Shown here piece after piece: positions 1 through 12,345 of a DNA stretch of 64,000 nt; the first letter of the stretch is position 1; the number at the start of each line of letters is the position of its first letter. A program made the position numbers and the translations under genes. This stretch comes from Aquatica leii (taxonomy: Eukaryota; Arthropoda; Insecta; Coleoptera; Lampyridae). The stretch covers positions 11,707,123 to 11,771,122 of the forward strand of contig CM069435.1 of NCBI GenBank assembly GCA_035610365.1, read 5' to 3'. Under the pieces are notes generated by a model that was not told where the DNA came from, ran no database searches, and was given only the letters and a program-made list of their open reading frames with translations.

Positions 1-862
1 ATTTTAGCTTGGTTTCCTTTTTCAAATTTCACTAATGTAATTTATGATATTGTTTTAAATTTATTGTAAATTTCACTCACGTTTAACTAATTTAATCTTA
101 ACGTAAGTATGTATATCTTTATGTTATGTTACGCTTAGTATATGTACCTGCTTACATTTTAGTAGCTTGATGATGGCATTGTTTGCCGAAACATGTAGCT
201 TTACGTCTTAATTTTATCTAATTTAACAACTGTCAATTATTAAACAGTTTCTATGGGGAATGGTTTCGAGTTATTGAGTTATTACTAACGGATTTGTTTA
301 ATTAAATGTGTTTTTTTTGGTTTTAGTTATAGTTAACACCACACAACAAAAATATTTTCGCAATTTTAAACTTATTAAACAAAATTACTGAGCAAAAGTA
401 TATAAGTGATTCAGAAATAAAACTTTAGACTACACAGAGTTGTTTAGATAAATATTTAAAAAAATAATAATTTCTAAATACATGATCGTATTTTTCAAGA
501 AAATAAAAGCTTAAAGTGCCCATAAATCGGGTCCTTACCCTATATAAACTTAAACATTCATTTAAGAGAACATTATTATAATTATAAATTCTGATGACAT
601 TTTTTCAGTTTTTTCGTTTCATTTATTACACCTATTAAAAAAAAGTTTTAAAATTATTTTAAAAAAAACACTTATGATTAGAGAGATCCTACGTTTCTGT
701 TACACGAACAATTTTATTTATAACTAAATTGCTAAAATTGATCCTGAAGCATATTTTCTTTCAATATCCAAATCAGTCGCACGTGCGACAATTATTCATG
801 TTTTAGTTGATGTGGAAATTGACGTGTTCATGTGCACTAATATAAAAACCGCCAGTCTCTAT
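1..862. other. AT-rich sequence without a gene
   Basis: No coding stretch with recognisable domains is seen on either strand. Homopolymer A and T runs are frequent. The only structured item is a degenerate hammerhead-like motif at 167-192, listed separately. The right boundary is the target site of the Jockey-type LINE. Confidence 0.6.
167..192 (+). ncRNA. degenerate hammerhead-like motif
   Basis: The core reads TTGATGA, then a short stem GGCA/TGCC around a 5-nt loop, then GAAAC. This order matches the hammerhead core (CTGATGA, stem II, GAAA) found in Penelope-like elements, but the first core C is T, so it is probably inactive. No PLE reverse transcriptase is seen nearby. It may be a relic of a PLE terminus or chance. 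Confidence 0.25.
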
Positions 863-874
863 ATCGCTAAAAAT
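863..874. repeat. 5' target-site duplication of the Jockey-type LINE
   Basis: The 12-mer ATCGCTAAAAAT here recurs exactly at 5188-5199, directly after the GATTA-repeat tail. The pair delimits a 4313-bp insertion at 875-5187. Confidence 0.8.
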
Positions 875-1062
875 CGCCCCTCCGATCTGTCACTGTCAAA
901 GTAGTAATTAATTTCGGTTCCAACTTAAACATTTATTTTCATATATTTTTTTACAAAGTTTAATATTGTTATTACGTTATTGTTGTTCGCCGTATTAAGT
1001 TGAGTGTTTTGTGCTATTTTGCAAGTTTCCGTTGTTTTGTGTTGTTACCCGATTTATTAAAC

Positions 1063-2378
1063 ATGTCCGCAGCCGCGGACATGTTGTTTCAAGCTTGTTC
1101 GTCGATGTCTCGACAAGAATTATTGAGTGCTATTGATGGTTTGAGAAAGCTGCTATCCAAACTTCCTGACGAGCCAACTCACTACCCTCCCGTTAGTACT
1201 GATGAGGAAGGTTTCCAACCAGTACGGAAAAAAAAGAAAATAAGTCGCCAGTTTACCTTGAATCTCATATGAGTGCCGAAGACGATACTATAAGTCAGGT
1301 TAGTTGTACCCCTGAATATCAAACGCCTTCTACTTCACAATTTACTCAAGTAACAAAAGCCAATGAAATACCGCCCGCAGATATGTCTGCTAAAAATACA
1401 TCTAAAAATTATAATCCGATCACCTACAAACCTACCAACAACAAAGACGATAACCACGTTCCCCCAATAATTCTAAGAGAAAAGTCGTTGTGGCCTTCAA
1501 CTGCTGCACTTCTTGATTCCCATAAGATTAATTTTACAACCGCAGTCAATGTTAATGATGGCATTAAAATTACCCCTTCATCCGTTTCTGACTACCGTGC
1601 CATGATAAGTGTAATGGAACAGAAAAAAATCCCAAACCACACGTATGCACTTCCCAGCGACAAACTGTTGAAAGTAGTAATTAGAGGTGTTCCAGAAACT
1701 ACTCCAACCGATTCGATTTTAAATTAACTAACAGCGCTTAATTTTACACCTACAAAAGTCATACAATTGCACAAAGCGAATAAAGTCCCTATGCCCCTAT
1801 TTCTAGTGCTGCTTCCAAGAGAACAGAATTCTATATTTAACCTGACCCATTGTTGCAGAGTGGCTATCCAGGTAGAAACTCTAATTTCAGAGCGCCGATC
1901 GCACCAATGTTTCCGCTGTCAATTACATGGGCATTCGCAATCGAAATGTACTGCTCCTTACTGCTGTGTAAAATGTGGTGATTTTCACCCATCGTACACA
2001 TGTACAAAAACACGAGATCTACCTGCTAAATGTGCCAATTGTGGGGGACCTCACCCTGCTAATTATGGCCAATCTCCTGCTGCTACTAAGCGCACATCTT
2101 CCTCTGCAGTACAGAAACCTCCTGCTTGGAATAACCCTCAAATTACCTCTTCGACTTTATTTCCTTCTCTTCATTCTATCCAAGAAATGCCTTTAGGTAC
2201 TCAACCAACTGACAATACAACGATTGACACATCACTCCCTCAGCTTAATAAACATGCACAAATTGCAAGAATTCTAGGTGACATGATAACTACTTTCAGT
2301 CAGTCCAACCCTACCGAAAATTCTACCTCAGCTTTCTTGTTGCAAACCCAACAGCTTCTAAAAATTACTTTGCAATAA
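1063..2378 (+). pseudogene. LINE ORF1, gag-like nucleic-acid-binding protein (broken)
   Basis: ORF1 of the Jockey-type LINE would coat element RNA and help target-primed reverse transcription. The in-frame ATG at 1063 begins MSAAADMLFQ; an upstream TTG at 1000 is less likely. The middle region (KVVIRGVPETT, about 1672-1710) resembles the PRE_C2HC region that precedes zinc knuckles in these proteins. The knuckles are CFRCQLHGHSQSKC (CX2CX4HX4C) and CVKCGDFHPSYTC, with a third, CANCGGPHP, lacking its last Cys. Breaks: a one-base shift in the A-run near 1228-1236 moves the frame so the rest continues from 1269, and a TAA at 1725-1727 interrupts it. ORF2 starts 6 bases after its end. Confidence 0.85.
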
Positions 2379-2384
2379 ACAATT

Positions 2385-5056
2385 ATGGCAACTAAACCAA
2401 ATATCACGTCCCTCAAGATATCTTTCTGGAACTGCAATAGCCTTCAGTACAAAACTACTGAGCTTCAACATTTTCTTGAACAGTACGAAATCGATGCTAT
2501 ACTTTTATCAGAAATCACCTTAATGCTTGCCATAACCCAAAAATTTCTAATTATACTTTTTACCGTACTGACCGTGACAATAAAGGCGGTGGAACCGGTA
2601 TTTATGTTAAAAAATCCCTTCAGCATTATCAACTTCCAAATCCTGCCTGTGATCATATAGAGTCAACCTCCATATTGCTTGAAACTTCTGTCGGCAACAT
2701 TAGAATAGTATCATGTTATAAATCACCTAAATCTCCAATGACTGACGACGATCTTGATCGCTTATTTCCAAACCATCAACCTTCCATCGCAGCAGGAGAT
2801 TTTAACAGCAAACATATTGTATGGAATAGTCGTGTTTGCAATCCAAGTGGCCGCAAATTACTTAATTATATAGATAACCATCCTCAATTATCAGTTACTG
2901 CACCAATTGAACCTACCTACTATCATGACACCTTCCGTCCGGACATCTTGGATATAGCAGTCCTTCAGAATATTCCATTTTTCCCTACCATTTACTCTAT
3001 TCCTGAACTTAACTCAGATTACAACCCCGTTATAACGCATTTTTCAACGCTGACAACAGACCCTGCGCTCAGCCTACGTTCTCACACCGATTGGACTAGA
3101 TTTAATCAACTATTAATTGATAATCTTAGCCCAATCCCAATTATTGATTCGCAAAAATGCCTTGACGATAACATTAAGTCTTTTCAAACAGAAATCATCA
3201 ATTCTTATAACCTCGCTACCATTTCAACTCCCAACAAGTATTCAAATTCTCTTCCTATTGATATCAAACAGTTAATTCGTCGTAAAAACCGAGCCAAACA
3301 TAAATATCAACGAACTCTTAACCCACAATACAAAAAGGATCTAAACAAATTACAATTCGAAGTACGTCTAGCTCTACATAACTACAAAAACGAGTCTTGG
3401 GCATCCAAATTAGATTCTCTAAATCGTGACTCTCATTCATTTTGGCGCATGCAAAAAATTTTGCGTAACGTTTCTTCTCGACTTGATTTACCAATACATT
3501 CTGCAAACAGTCTAGTTTACTCTCCTACTGAAAAAGCAGACTCACATGCTGACAATCTTGAGCTACAATGCACCCCCAACTACCAAATCGCCGATCTTGA
3601 CCATATGGATAGAATAAACTCAAAAGTCGTTAGATTTTTAGCAAAAAATTATTCAGATCCACCACTTACTCCAGCTTCTCCATTAGAAATCTCAAAAATT
3701 ATACGATTTCTTAGAGATCGTAAAGCTCTTGGTCATGACAAAATTTCTAATAAAATTATCAAAAACTTTCCTCAGAAAGCAATAATGTACCTCACCGCTA
3801 TCGTTAATGGTATACTAAGACTAGGCTATTTTCCACGTGATTGGAAGATAGCAGATGTAATAGTTCTTCCAAAACCTTTAAAAGATCACAAATTCCCACA
3901 AAACTACCGTCCGATAAGTCTCCTTCCTGCTATCTCCAAAATTGCCGAAAGAATCATTCTCTCTCGCTTGAACTCTGAAATTTCCCGCTTAAAAATTCTT
4001 CCGGACGAGCAATTTGGGTTTCGCCCTAATCACTCCACAACTAATCAACTTCTCAGAGTCACAGAATTCTGTTACCATTCCATGTCTAACAATCAAGCCA
4101 CTGGAGCAGTATTCTTAGACGTTTAAAAAGCATTTGATCGAGTTTGGCATGACGGTCTTGTTTACAAATTAATTTCCGTAAAATTTCATCCTCAATTAAT
4201 ACGCATCATCCATTCCTTTATCTCACATCGTCACTTTCGCATTAAACTGCATAATGTTTCGTCCTCGATCAGACCCCTAGCAGCTGGAGTTCCGCAAGGA
4301 TCTGTTCTTTCCCCAACCCTTTATAACCTTTTCACGCACGACATTCCCGAACCCCCCAACATAGAGCTAGCACTATATGCTGACGACACCACCATTTTAG
4401 CACGTTCCTGGCAAACAAAACACATAACTAACCGCCTACAATTAGCGCTAAACATTTTAGACACATGGTTTACCGATTGGCTTGTGGACGTCAACGCCGA
4501 AAAAAGTACGGCGATAATATTTTCTAGGAAACTAAAACATCATCCTCATGGTCAACTACAAATTTCCAACAATCAAATTCCCTGGTGTAATTCCGCCAAA
4601 TACCTTGGTGTGATATTAGACAAACGGTTAACCTTCTCCATGCACGTCAAATCCGCCGTCAATAAAAGTCGTGGTTCTCTTAAATCTTTGGCTCCTCTAC
4701 TCTGTCGTAAGAGCAAATTAAATTTTAAAAACAAAATTCTTCTATATAAATCTGTTATAAATCCTATTATGCTATATGCTTCCCCTGTCTGGAGTCAAGC
4801 CGCCAATTCCCAAATTAACAAAATTCAAATTGTACAAAACAAATCCTTGAGATTCTCCTTCAACGCACCCTGGTTTGTCAGGAACAAAAACCTCCACCAA
4901 GATGCTAACCTCTTTCTCATTAAAGACCAAATCTTAACAAGATCTAAATTACAAATATTAAAAAATTCTATACATCCACTTGTAAGGAATTCTACAAATT
5001 ACGACGAATCACTCAGCAAAATAAAACGCCCAAGAACTATTCTTCTCAATAATTAA
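2385..5056 (+). pseudogene. LINE ORF2, endonuclease-reverse transcriptase (broken)
   Basis: ORF2 of the Jockey-type LINE. The N-terminus (ISFWNCNSLQYK, LLSEIT) is an apurinic-type endonuclease. After a one-base frameshift near 2517-2521 the endonuclease continues with AAGDFNSKHIVWNS and the C-terminal SDYNPVITHF. The reverse transcriptase follows: NYRPISLLPAISKIAERII, FGFRPNHSTT, AGVPQGSVLSP, and the catalytic LYADDTT near 4375-4390. A TAA at 4124-4126 lies just before KAFDRVWHDG; the frame before and after it is the same, so a single substitution explains it. The C-terminal part runs to TAA at 5054-5056. The catalytic residues are intact; only two lesions block the protein. Confidence 0.9.
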
Positions 5057-5169
5057 TAAACCAAGCATTCTATCCATGCCTTATAAAAACACTATTTAAC
5101 TTCACCACATGACAATATCTTACAAGATGACGGGGTAAAAGGAATAATTCCTGGCCCATCTGAAAGAAG

Positions 5170-5189
5170 AAGATTAGATTAGATTAGAT
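5170..5189 (+). repeat. GATTA tandem tail of the LINE
   Basis: About four GATTA units follow ORF2 after a 110-bp 3' UTR and abut the downstream TSD. Simple-repeat tails instead of poly(A) are known in several Jockey/I-group elements. Confidence 0.8.
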
Positions 5190-5199
5190 CGCTAAAAAT
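5188..5199. repeat. 3' target-site duplication of the Jockey-type LINE
   Basis: Exact copy of the 12-mer at 863-874. Confidence 0.8.
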
Positions 5200-6705
5200 A
5201 AATATTCAAACTGTTTACTATGTACCATCTCTACTTTAACTCTTAAGTAGTTGTTAAAATTAAGCACAATGCTCAAATAAGTCTATGTGTAAAACAAAAT
5301 TGCAATTTTTCACCTTAAATTTACACTAAAAATATTGCAGTAAAATCTATTTAATTAAATAGGTAATAATCGTGCAAAATAAGCAACGTTTTTGCATTTA
5401 TACGGCAATAAAATAAAAAATAAGTATTTTACCTGTGTTACTATAAATATGTAAACGTTATTTGCCAAGTCATTAATTAACAAAATCACCGTAACCACAT
5501 ATTTTACATAACCGTGCAGTAACATACTTTTACATATGGAAATGTGAACAAAGCTTCTAATTAAATAAACTTGACCTAATTTTTTAAGCAATATATTTTT
5601 ATGTTTTTTACTCACGCCATATCATTAAAACAATATTAAGCATTGGGCACCTTAAATTCTTACATCAAACAATTTATATTCTTTTCAGCAAAAGCATTTA
5701 TAAATAGATTTTTTATATTTCCATAACTTTGCGTAAATGCGTTTTTGTGAAATAAAGCCAGAATTTTCTTGCTACCAAGTCGATAACAAATGTTTGCAGA
5801 AAAGCTTTCGATTACAAGTGTTGACAAAACGTAGTAAACAACAAAAAACGTCAAGATTTTTCCCAGTAATGTTTTCGATATTTGAAGTGATTACAAAAAG
5901 AATTTTGTAGTGCTATGCAAGGCAGTTAAGTGTATTATTTTCCCATTTCCTACAATTTACCTTGTGAAATTGGATTTTCCTTAGTAGCTGGTACAAAATT
6001 GAAATACAGAAATTATGTTAGCATTTAATGTTAAAACGCCTATACTCAAACTGTTTGTTTTACTTATTAAGTGTTCTTAAATGTACTCTATACTAAGTTA
6101 CAGTTTAAACGAATTTAAACGTTATTCATTTTTTGTTGCTTATTTTATTGCTATAATAATAAATTTTTTATGTATTGTTGTTGCAGAAAACTGAAAAGCT
6201 TTACATTATATATACAAACAAAACCGTTTAACACGAAACCATACAGACTAAAATATTTTAGCGTTTCGTGTTTCTATATAAATGTTTAAACAGTAAGACA
6301 TATTTTCGAACATGAAGTTTCTTGCTTTGTATTCAAACGTTAGAAAATTATAATCATTTACTTAAGTTGTAATAGTTTATATTCTGTAACTTTAAAGTTT
6401 TTAAAAACCGATGTGCTCAATGAACGTTATGTTGATCGATCTTTTCCCACTTGTGCCATAATAACGTTTTAAAAAAATTTCGTAATTTACAAATCAATTG
6501 AATCATTCAATCAGTGTTAACTAATATACTAAGTAACATAGAAATCAGAATACCCAGTAATAACTCGTTTATTTCAATAGTATTTTATAGATATCTTTTG
6601 GTTAAAACAAGAAACGATCAGTTTGTCAGCCATATTAGTACGTTGGTTTCTGGGTTGTCTCATTTCGTTCTTTAAAACATGATAGGTGAAAATTTACTTT
6701 TTTTA
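5200..6705. other. AT-rich sequence without a gene
   Basis: Short open frames here have low-complexity translations and no motif I recognise. I see no repeats or RNA structures worth naming. Confidence 0.55.
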
Positions 6706-6744
6706 CCTATAGCCTTGTTTATATACATTATAGTTAGACAATGA
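6706..6744 (+). repeat. left terminal inverted repeat
   Basis: Pairs with 8539-8577 with two or three differences near the tip. Confidence 0.55.
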
Positions 6745-8538
6745 CTGCGCTAAATTTGGAAACATTAATTTGGATGCAAAAATCTAGTAGTTTTGGATGC
6801 AAACGCAAAATTGACACATTTGGCGCTGCTTTTGTTAATATTACAGATTTCTAAGTTACAGATCAGTGTATTCTCTTACAGTAATCTACAGTTCAGAAAT
6901 TTGGAAAAGACATACGTTCTTTTTTTTATTACATGTAAAATAACCATGAAAGAAAATTATATCTATGCACGATAACACTTATGTTATGAAATTCGGTCTG
7001 CGTAAACTGGTATTCTGAGAAACATTCCCCTAATAGAAGACAATTTTATAATTGAATGTACAGTTTCTAATTTGTATATATTTGTTTATAGTATTCGAGC
7101 GATCAAAACAATAAAATAAACTAACAAATTAACAAAATTTCTACTCAAATTTGATATAAATTAGATTAAAGTTAACTAGTTAATGAATACATATGCTGAT
7201 AAAAAAGTTATAAAAGATAATTTGGGTGGGCAGACATGTTGATAATAATAACCGAATGATAACAATATACAAAATTCAGGAGAAATGCTTATTTGTTAGA
7301 AAGCAGTAAATACATACTGCGTGTATGTGATTACCATATTGTTAATTTAGAAGATGAAATCAAAGCGTATATACAAGGAAAAAAATTTTTATAAAACGTT
7401 TTAAAAAAGCAGCATTTTGAGCCAACGTATCTGACGCATTAAACAGTTTGTTGACACCGTTAATAAAACGAAATCAAAAACAACGTTATGATGCTTCATT
7501 CACTGTTCTAAGAACTACACAATTCTTCTCAGAAATTTGCTGACACTAAAAATAAATACAAAACAACGTTATCACATAAGACGTAGTTAATTTAATTTAT
7601 TATTCTAAGAAGACACGTGTTTACCAAGTTAATTCACGAAGATAACGTATTTACAGATGTTAAAATAATGTACCGTTTCGTAAATCAGTCAAATTATTTT
7701 AATAAATAAATAAAACTGCAAAAATAAGATTAATATGCAAAACAACTATTTTTAGAGTACAATGATAAAATTTTTCACTCTAAACAACCGTATTGTGTAA
7801 ATTTAGCTCAATAACGCGTATAAAATAAGTTATTGATCGTGTATAGAAACAAACCTGAGAATAAATTGATAACATAAACCTAAATTATGATTACTATAAG
7901 CGGCGTTTTTTCTTTGTAGTAGCATGCGTCCGGATTATTACTTTAGTAAAGTGATAACATTACCCGATTAAAAACATTATCTGTGATTCCGATAAACGGC
8001 AAGCGCTGTAAGTAATTCACACAAAAATTTAAATCATTAATTTGGTTCTGAAGTCCGAATCTTTGAAGCATCGCCCTGAATTTATTGCTAAAATATATGT
8101 GCTAATAAGCTAGTACATTTAGATTTTATGTGCCTTTCGAGTAGTATAAAAATTTAAAAAAAATTAAATTAACACGTCTTCGTTGGCTTCCGGCTTGAAA
8201 AGAAAATTAAACAAAGTAAATGAAACAAACCACTCAACCGATTATAATTTTATAAAAACGTTTGCAGGATTTTATTCATTCTATATTTTGTTTATAAACA
8301 GAAATTAAAGTGTACGAATTATTTTTGCAAACTCAGAGTTTTAAGAATCAAAGCAAGGTAACTGGTAAAACATTGCTTTCCACGTATGTCGAAACTAATA
8401 GCGTGTGTAAGTAGCTTACTTGTGCCGCCATCGTTTGCAATCATTTAATAACCAAAAACGGTTTGCTTTTAATTATTACCTTGTTTCCACTATCGCCATC
8501 TAACATGACTAAAAAATCTGTTTCCATATAAAGCTATC

Positions 8539-8577
8539 TCATTGTCTAACTATAATGTATACAAACAAGGCCTATAG
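8539..8577 (-). repeat. right terminal inverted repeat
   Basis: Inverted partner of 6706-6744. Confidence 0.55.
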
Positions 8578-9098
8578 TAAGTAGTACATTTCTAAGTGGT
8601 CTTTGGATGTGTGTGTTGTGACTAGAACAAGAAAGCACGCAAATTTCCACCAGCTGAGCGAGACTGATATAAGGAGAATAGTGGGTCTGAGAGAAATTGG
8701 TTTATCATTTACAAATATTTCTACTAGGTCAAATAAGAGTCTAAGTACTGTGGTGCGCTGTTGTAATGCATGGTTGCAGAAAGACCAAACACAAAGAACA
8801 AGAGTTACAGGACGCCGTCCAAGAACGACACACCGCAAAAATCGCCACCTTAGACTTTTGGCGTTAAGTGACCGCTTCACTTTCACAAGAGCGTTTGCAG
8901 ATCAATGGGTTGCAGAGCATAGAATATTAGGATGTGTACCGTTTATAGTCGCGTAGCTGCGTTCATACCGTCCTCGCCTAGTGTTACTGCTCACCCCTTA
9001 GCATCGACGTAATTGATTGTAATGGTGTAGAGATTGCGAAACAGAAAACGATAGTCTTTACCGACAAATCGCAATTCTGTTTGAGTATGCATATTGAC

Positions 9099-10152
9099 CG
9101 GTGGCGGCTTCCCTATTAGGTCATTTGGTCAATGACCCTCCAAAAAATGAAAAAGGAAAGTATTTTATTCACTTCAAGTACAGAAAATTTACGTTTAAAT
9201 CAAATTATCAGCGTTTGAATTTCATGCGTTTAAATAATCGTTAGTTTAAACGCAACAGATGCAAAAAGCTTGCGAATTTACCCGAGACTAACACGTACGT
9301 GTGCCCCAACTATGCCCGCTTGTATACTATACTGAAACCGAAATGTAAATGATAATTATTGTAGTCAAGAATGAGACACACAGAATACAATTTTATACGA
9401 GTTGAAAAAGAAGATACGTAAATCTTTAAATGCTTTTGTGCGGTCTACAGTCGGACCGCCTACTCAGCGCAATGCTTACGTGACTTATCATTATCTTCGC
9501 AGCACGTGTGTGTAAAACACAGATGCTGGAATGCACGTTTCTTACCACATATGACAAACTTTACAGTCGATTTTTTTATTTGATCGATAATATTAATTTG
9601 TAAGGGACCACTTATAATTTTCGCTTCATATTGACGGTGGTACTTAAAAAAATTAATAGCTAATAATTTTACACGTTTAGAATTTAAGTTTAATGCTCGT
9701 CCTCAGCCTTTACATCAAATTCGACATTTGTATGTTTACTATTTTCACATGATTTACTAATCATTATGATGTAGAAATAATGTTACGGATTTATAGCATT
9801 TAAAAGAAAAAGCGAAAAATACTCGTATCGGCGAATCACATGAAAAATTGTATGAATTATACTAATCTTGGTAGCGTTAATATTCGCTTACACTTGGACA
9901 GCGATTGCCGAAAGTCAATTAAATACCACAATGAAAATGTTTGTAAAAATAGATAGATATATTAAATAAAACAACTCATTGACTTTACCTATGACTACAG
10001 TGGAAAGAGAACGACGTTTCTCTACGTTAAAAAGAATAAAACAATTCTACGCAATCCGTAATACTAAATATAAATCGCGTTACTGTAAGAATGTTTTTTC
10101 GACTTTTCGCAATAATTTTTAATGACCCTCGATTGACCACCAGCCGCCACTG
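9099..10152 (+). mobile_element. hAT-superfamily derivative inserted in the Tc1 relic
   Basis: The ends are inverted: CGGTGGCGGC at left and, on the minus strand, CAGTGGCGGC at right. The flanks are ATATTGAC (9091-9098) and ATAATGAC (10153-10160), an 8-bp duplication with one mismatch, the length expected for hAT. The 1054-bp body keeps only the transposase C-terminus (9974-10123). Removing it restores continuity of the Tc1 coding region, so it inserted after the Tc1 element. Confidence 0.82.
9974..10123 (+). pseudogene. hAT transposase C-terminal dimerisation fragment
   Basis: Translation contains LTLPMTTVERERRFSTLKRI, the hallmark of the hAT C-terminal dimerisation region (usual form ERSFS.L..IK). 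The rest of the transposase (BED finger, RNase H-like core) is absent from the surrounding 1 kb. It lies near the right end of the hAT derivative, as expected for the 3' end of the gene. Confidence 0.75.
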
Positions 10153-10626
10153 ATAATGACCGAGAAAGCATAAGAAGGCGACATGGTGAAAGGCGTGATC
10201 CTTAACTTTCTGTGGAAAGACGTTTACCGCACCGTGGGAGTTATGATATCAGAGGTTGTTCCCTCGGTAGTAGGTCACCTTTGGTCTTTATGAGCGCCAA
10301 ACGTTACATTCAGAACGTGGTGAAAATACATGTCCTACCTAATCTCAGAACCCTTTAAAATACACTGTTCCAACAAGACAATGGACGTTCACATGTAGCC
10401 AGACGTTAAACCACTTTGAGCATGCCTGAGATCTTTTTTATTTTTTGCCCCAGTCTGACAATTTGCTTTCTCGAAATCTTCAGTTAATGCTAACTGATTT
10501 GCATAAATTGCATTCGATAAACCTTAATGTGGCGTAACTGCAAAGATCAAAAGATTCTGAAGGTGTTCTTCCTACCTACGAAAGCTGGGCGAGAACGAAA
10601 CAAATAAAAGAATAAATCTTTTCAAT

Positions 10627-10800
10627 ATGTTTATCTCCTATGTGTGTGCAGGTATTGCAAATCGTAGTAGAGAAATACATCGCAGAGTTAATATGTCCCA
10701 TACGGCACATCATATTATGAATAATTATTATCTGAATCCTTACGATCTCCAACGAGTCCAGTTAACCGACGTTGATTTCGAACCACGACGTGAATTGGTG
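10627..10800 (+). pseudogene. fragment of a DUF4817-type transposase
   Basis: HIMNNYYLNPYDLQRVQLTD followed by VDFEPRREL matches the linker between the helix-turn-helix and the catalytic core in DUF4817-containing insect transposases (IS630/Tc1-related). The helix-turn-helix and catalytic core are absent here. A larger relic of the same type lies at 34666-35540. Confidence 0.6.
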
Positions 10801-11089
10801 GGAAAAAAATACGTTTTTCATTTATGTATGCTGTTCCCTTTCGGGGATAAAGTTTTGTTGGAGTCGTTTTCCGATAGATGCCACCAATAGCTTCAAATCT
10901 GAATTTTTGCTCTAGTGATACGCTTACAGGTTATGCTTATATTTCTGTGCAATCCGAGAGTATCATTGCTTCCAAAGATATAATTTCGTTATCCTAAGTT
11001 TGAAATAATTTTGTGAATGTACGTTCTATCAAATAACTCGACAATTATATATATTCCACCATGGGAGCAACGTGCACGGAATCTGCTAC

Positions 11090-12345
11090 AGATCACAAAT
11101 CAGTCTTTCATAGAATATCTTATTTGTAGGAAAATGGATTGTGGAACGTAAGGTAGAGATTGAACGTCATAACCTTCAAGAAATCCCTTCTGGAAGCAAA
11201 GATTCTGAGATAACTGATGACGAAATCGATAAGCCATGTACTTTAAAACAACAAACGCCTGCAGTAAACTACGATAATAATGAATAAAATTCCCTTGTCC
11301 CAACATGTCAAAACTAATAGAAAGAACGCGAAGTGGGAAAAAACAGTTACTGCCGAAAATGCATTCCGCGTTTATAAATTATTAGCCGAAAACATCTTAA
11401 CAGTTGAATAATCCATAGTTATTCAACTACTTCTTTTGTGGAAACTTTCTTCAAGTAACTTTCAGGCAGACTTATATACACAATACTCAAACAAATTCAA
11501 ATCGAAGAAGTAGAACAGTTTATGGAAATATTGCTGTGGCTGTTGCTAATAAGGCAACCCACAACCAAGAGGTACTGGGCACTACAAACACGAACCTCCC
11601 AGATTGCAGACAATTTTGAATTGTTTGCTGGATAAGATAGGTACACTGGTGTAGACAATGAGGCAAATTTAGTAGCCGCAAGCAAATGAGTAGACCAATC
11701 TCGCCTAATGTACATCACAAACTGCATTACGACAATTACTTCGCTGGTATGCCCTTAATTGCAAAGAAAAAAATTCATTATGTACAAACTGTTCGCACAA
11801 ATCGTTTAGTTGACTACAAAACCGTAACTAAAAAAGAAATGAAAACACGTGGAAGAGAAAGTCTTATAGAAAAAACAGTATGATGGTGTAGACATACATT
11901 GCGTTCAATGGTTTCATAACAAAATCGTCTCCCCGATTTCCGTTTATTGTGGTACATTCCCCCTTCTAATAGTAAAAAGGTTTTTCAAGTCATCCAAGTC
12001 GTCTTACAAGATTCACTGTTAGGACTATATCTCATAAAAGTAAAAAGCAAAAAATGGTATCATCGGATTTTCTATCATACGCATGTTAGATGTTGTAACC
12101 ATAAATGCATGGCTCTTAAACAGAAGAATCAAATATCAGCTAGGCCAAAGAGCTGAAGTCTTTAAGACAAACCTGGCTGAACAGTTATGTAATCGTGCAG
12201 TTGCCAAACCTACTAAAAGAGGAAGTCCTTACAGTGATATTCCAGCACCATAAAGAAAAATGTCTAGAAACTCGAGCCAATGTAAGTGTCCAAACTGACC
12301 ATTTCTGTTCAGTTCATGCAATAGAGGGTTAAAAAGAATGTGCAC
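11090..12345 (+). pseudogene. piggyBac-like transposase relic
   Basis: Successive blocks match a piggyBac transposase in order: an acidic N-terminus (SGSKDSEITDDEID), DLYTQYSNKF then VEQFMEILLWLL with TTKRYWALQT (about 11465-11590), HYDNYFAGMPLIAKKKIHYV and TVRTNR with the second catalytic Asp (11713-11815), IKVKSKKWYHRIFYH (12033-12078), and a C-terminal part. Frameshifts and stops are frequent. The segment with the third catalytic Asp (GGVD region) is missing just before KVKSKKWYHR. The TTAA-flanked ends are not identified. Confidence 0.82.

Larger units (their letters stand above)
875..5187 (+). mobile_element. Jockey-type non-LTR retrotransposon, nearly full length
   Basis: This insertion has exact 12-bp flanking duplications, a 5' leader of about 190 bp, a gag-like ORF1 with CCHC knuckles, an ORF2 with endonuclease and reverse transcriptase, and a 3' tail of tandem GATTA units. 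Order and motifs match the Jockey group of LINEs. The 5' end appears complete, since TSD, leader and ORF1 are all present. It is disabled by few lesions: one frameshift and one stop in ORF1, and one frameshift and one stop in ORF2. That suggests a moderately recent insertion. It is transcribed on the plus strand. Confidence 0.88.
6706..8577. mobile_element. TA-flanked terminal-inverted-repeat element, non-autonomous
   Basis: The left end CTATAGCCTTGTTTATATAC and the right end, read on the minus strand (CTATAGGCCTTGTTTGTATA), form inverted repeats of about 38 bp, ending in ATTATAGTTAGACAATG on both sides and continuing more weakly (both reach TTTGGAAACA-like sequence). A TA dinucleotide flanks each end, as for Tc1/mariner insertions. 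The 1.87-kb interior is AT-rich and has no transposase I can detect, so it would depend on another element. The Tc1 relic begins just outside its right end. Confidence 0.5.
8603..10440 (+). pseudogene. Tc1-like transposase relic, split by a hAT insertion
   Basis: The first part (8603-9098) has a helix-turn-helix region (LSETDIRRIVGLREIGLSF), a second DNA-binding region with the GRRPRTT motif (AT-hook-like), and a start of the catalytic domain ending in FCLSMH. The second part resumes after the insertion at 10153 with RESIRRRHGERRDP, then QNVVKIHVLPNLR and QQDNGRSHVA, which contains the second catalytic Asp of the Tc1 DDE domain. The third acidic residue is not recognisable. Several frameshifts are present between 8945 and 9060. 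It is a dead DNA-transposon gene; its terminal repeats were not found. Confidence 0.8.
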
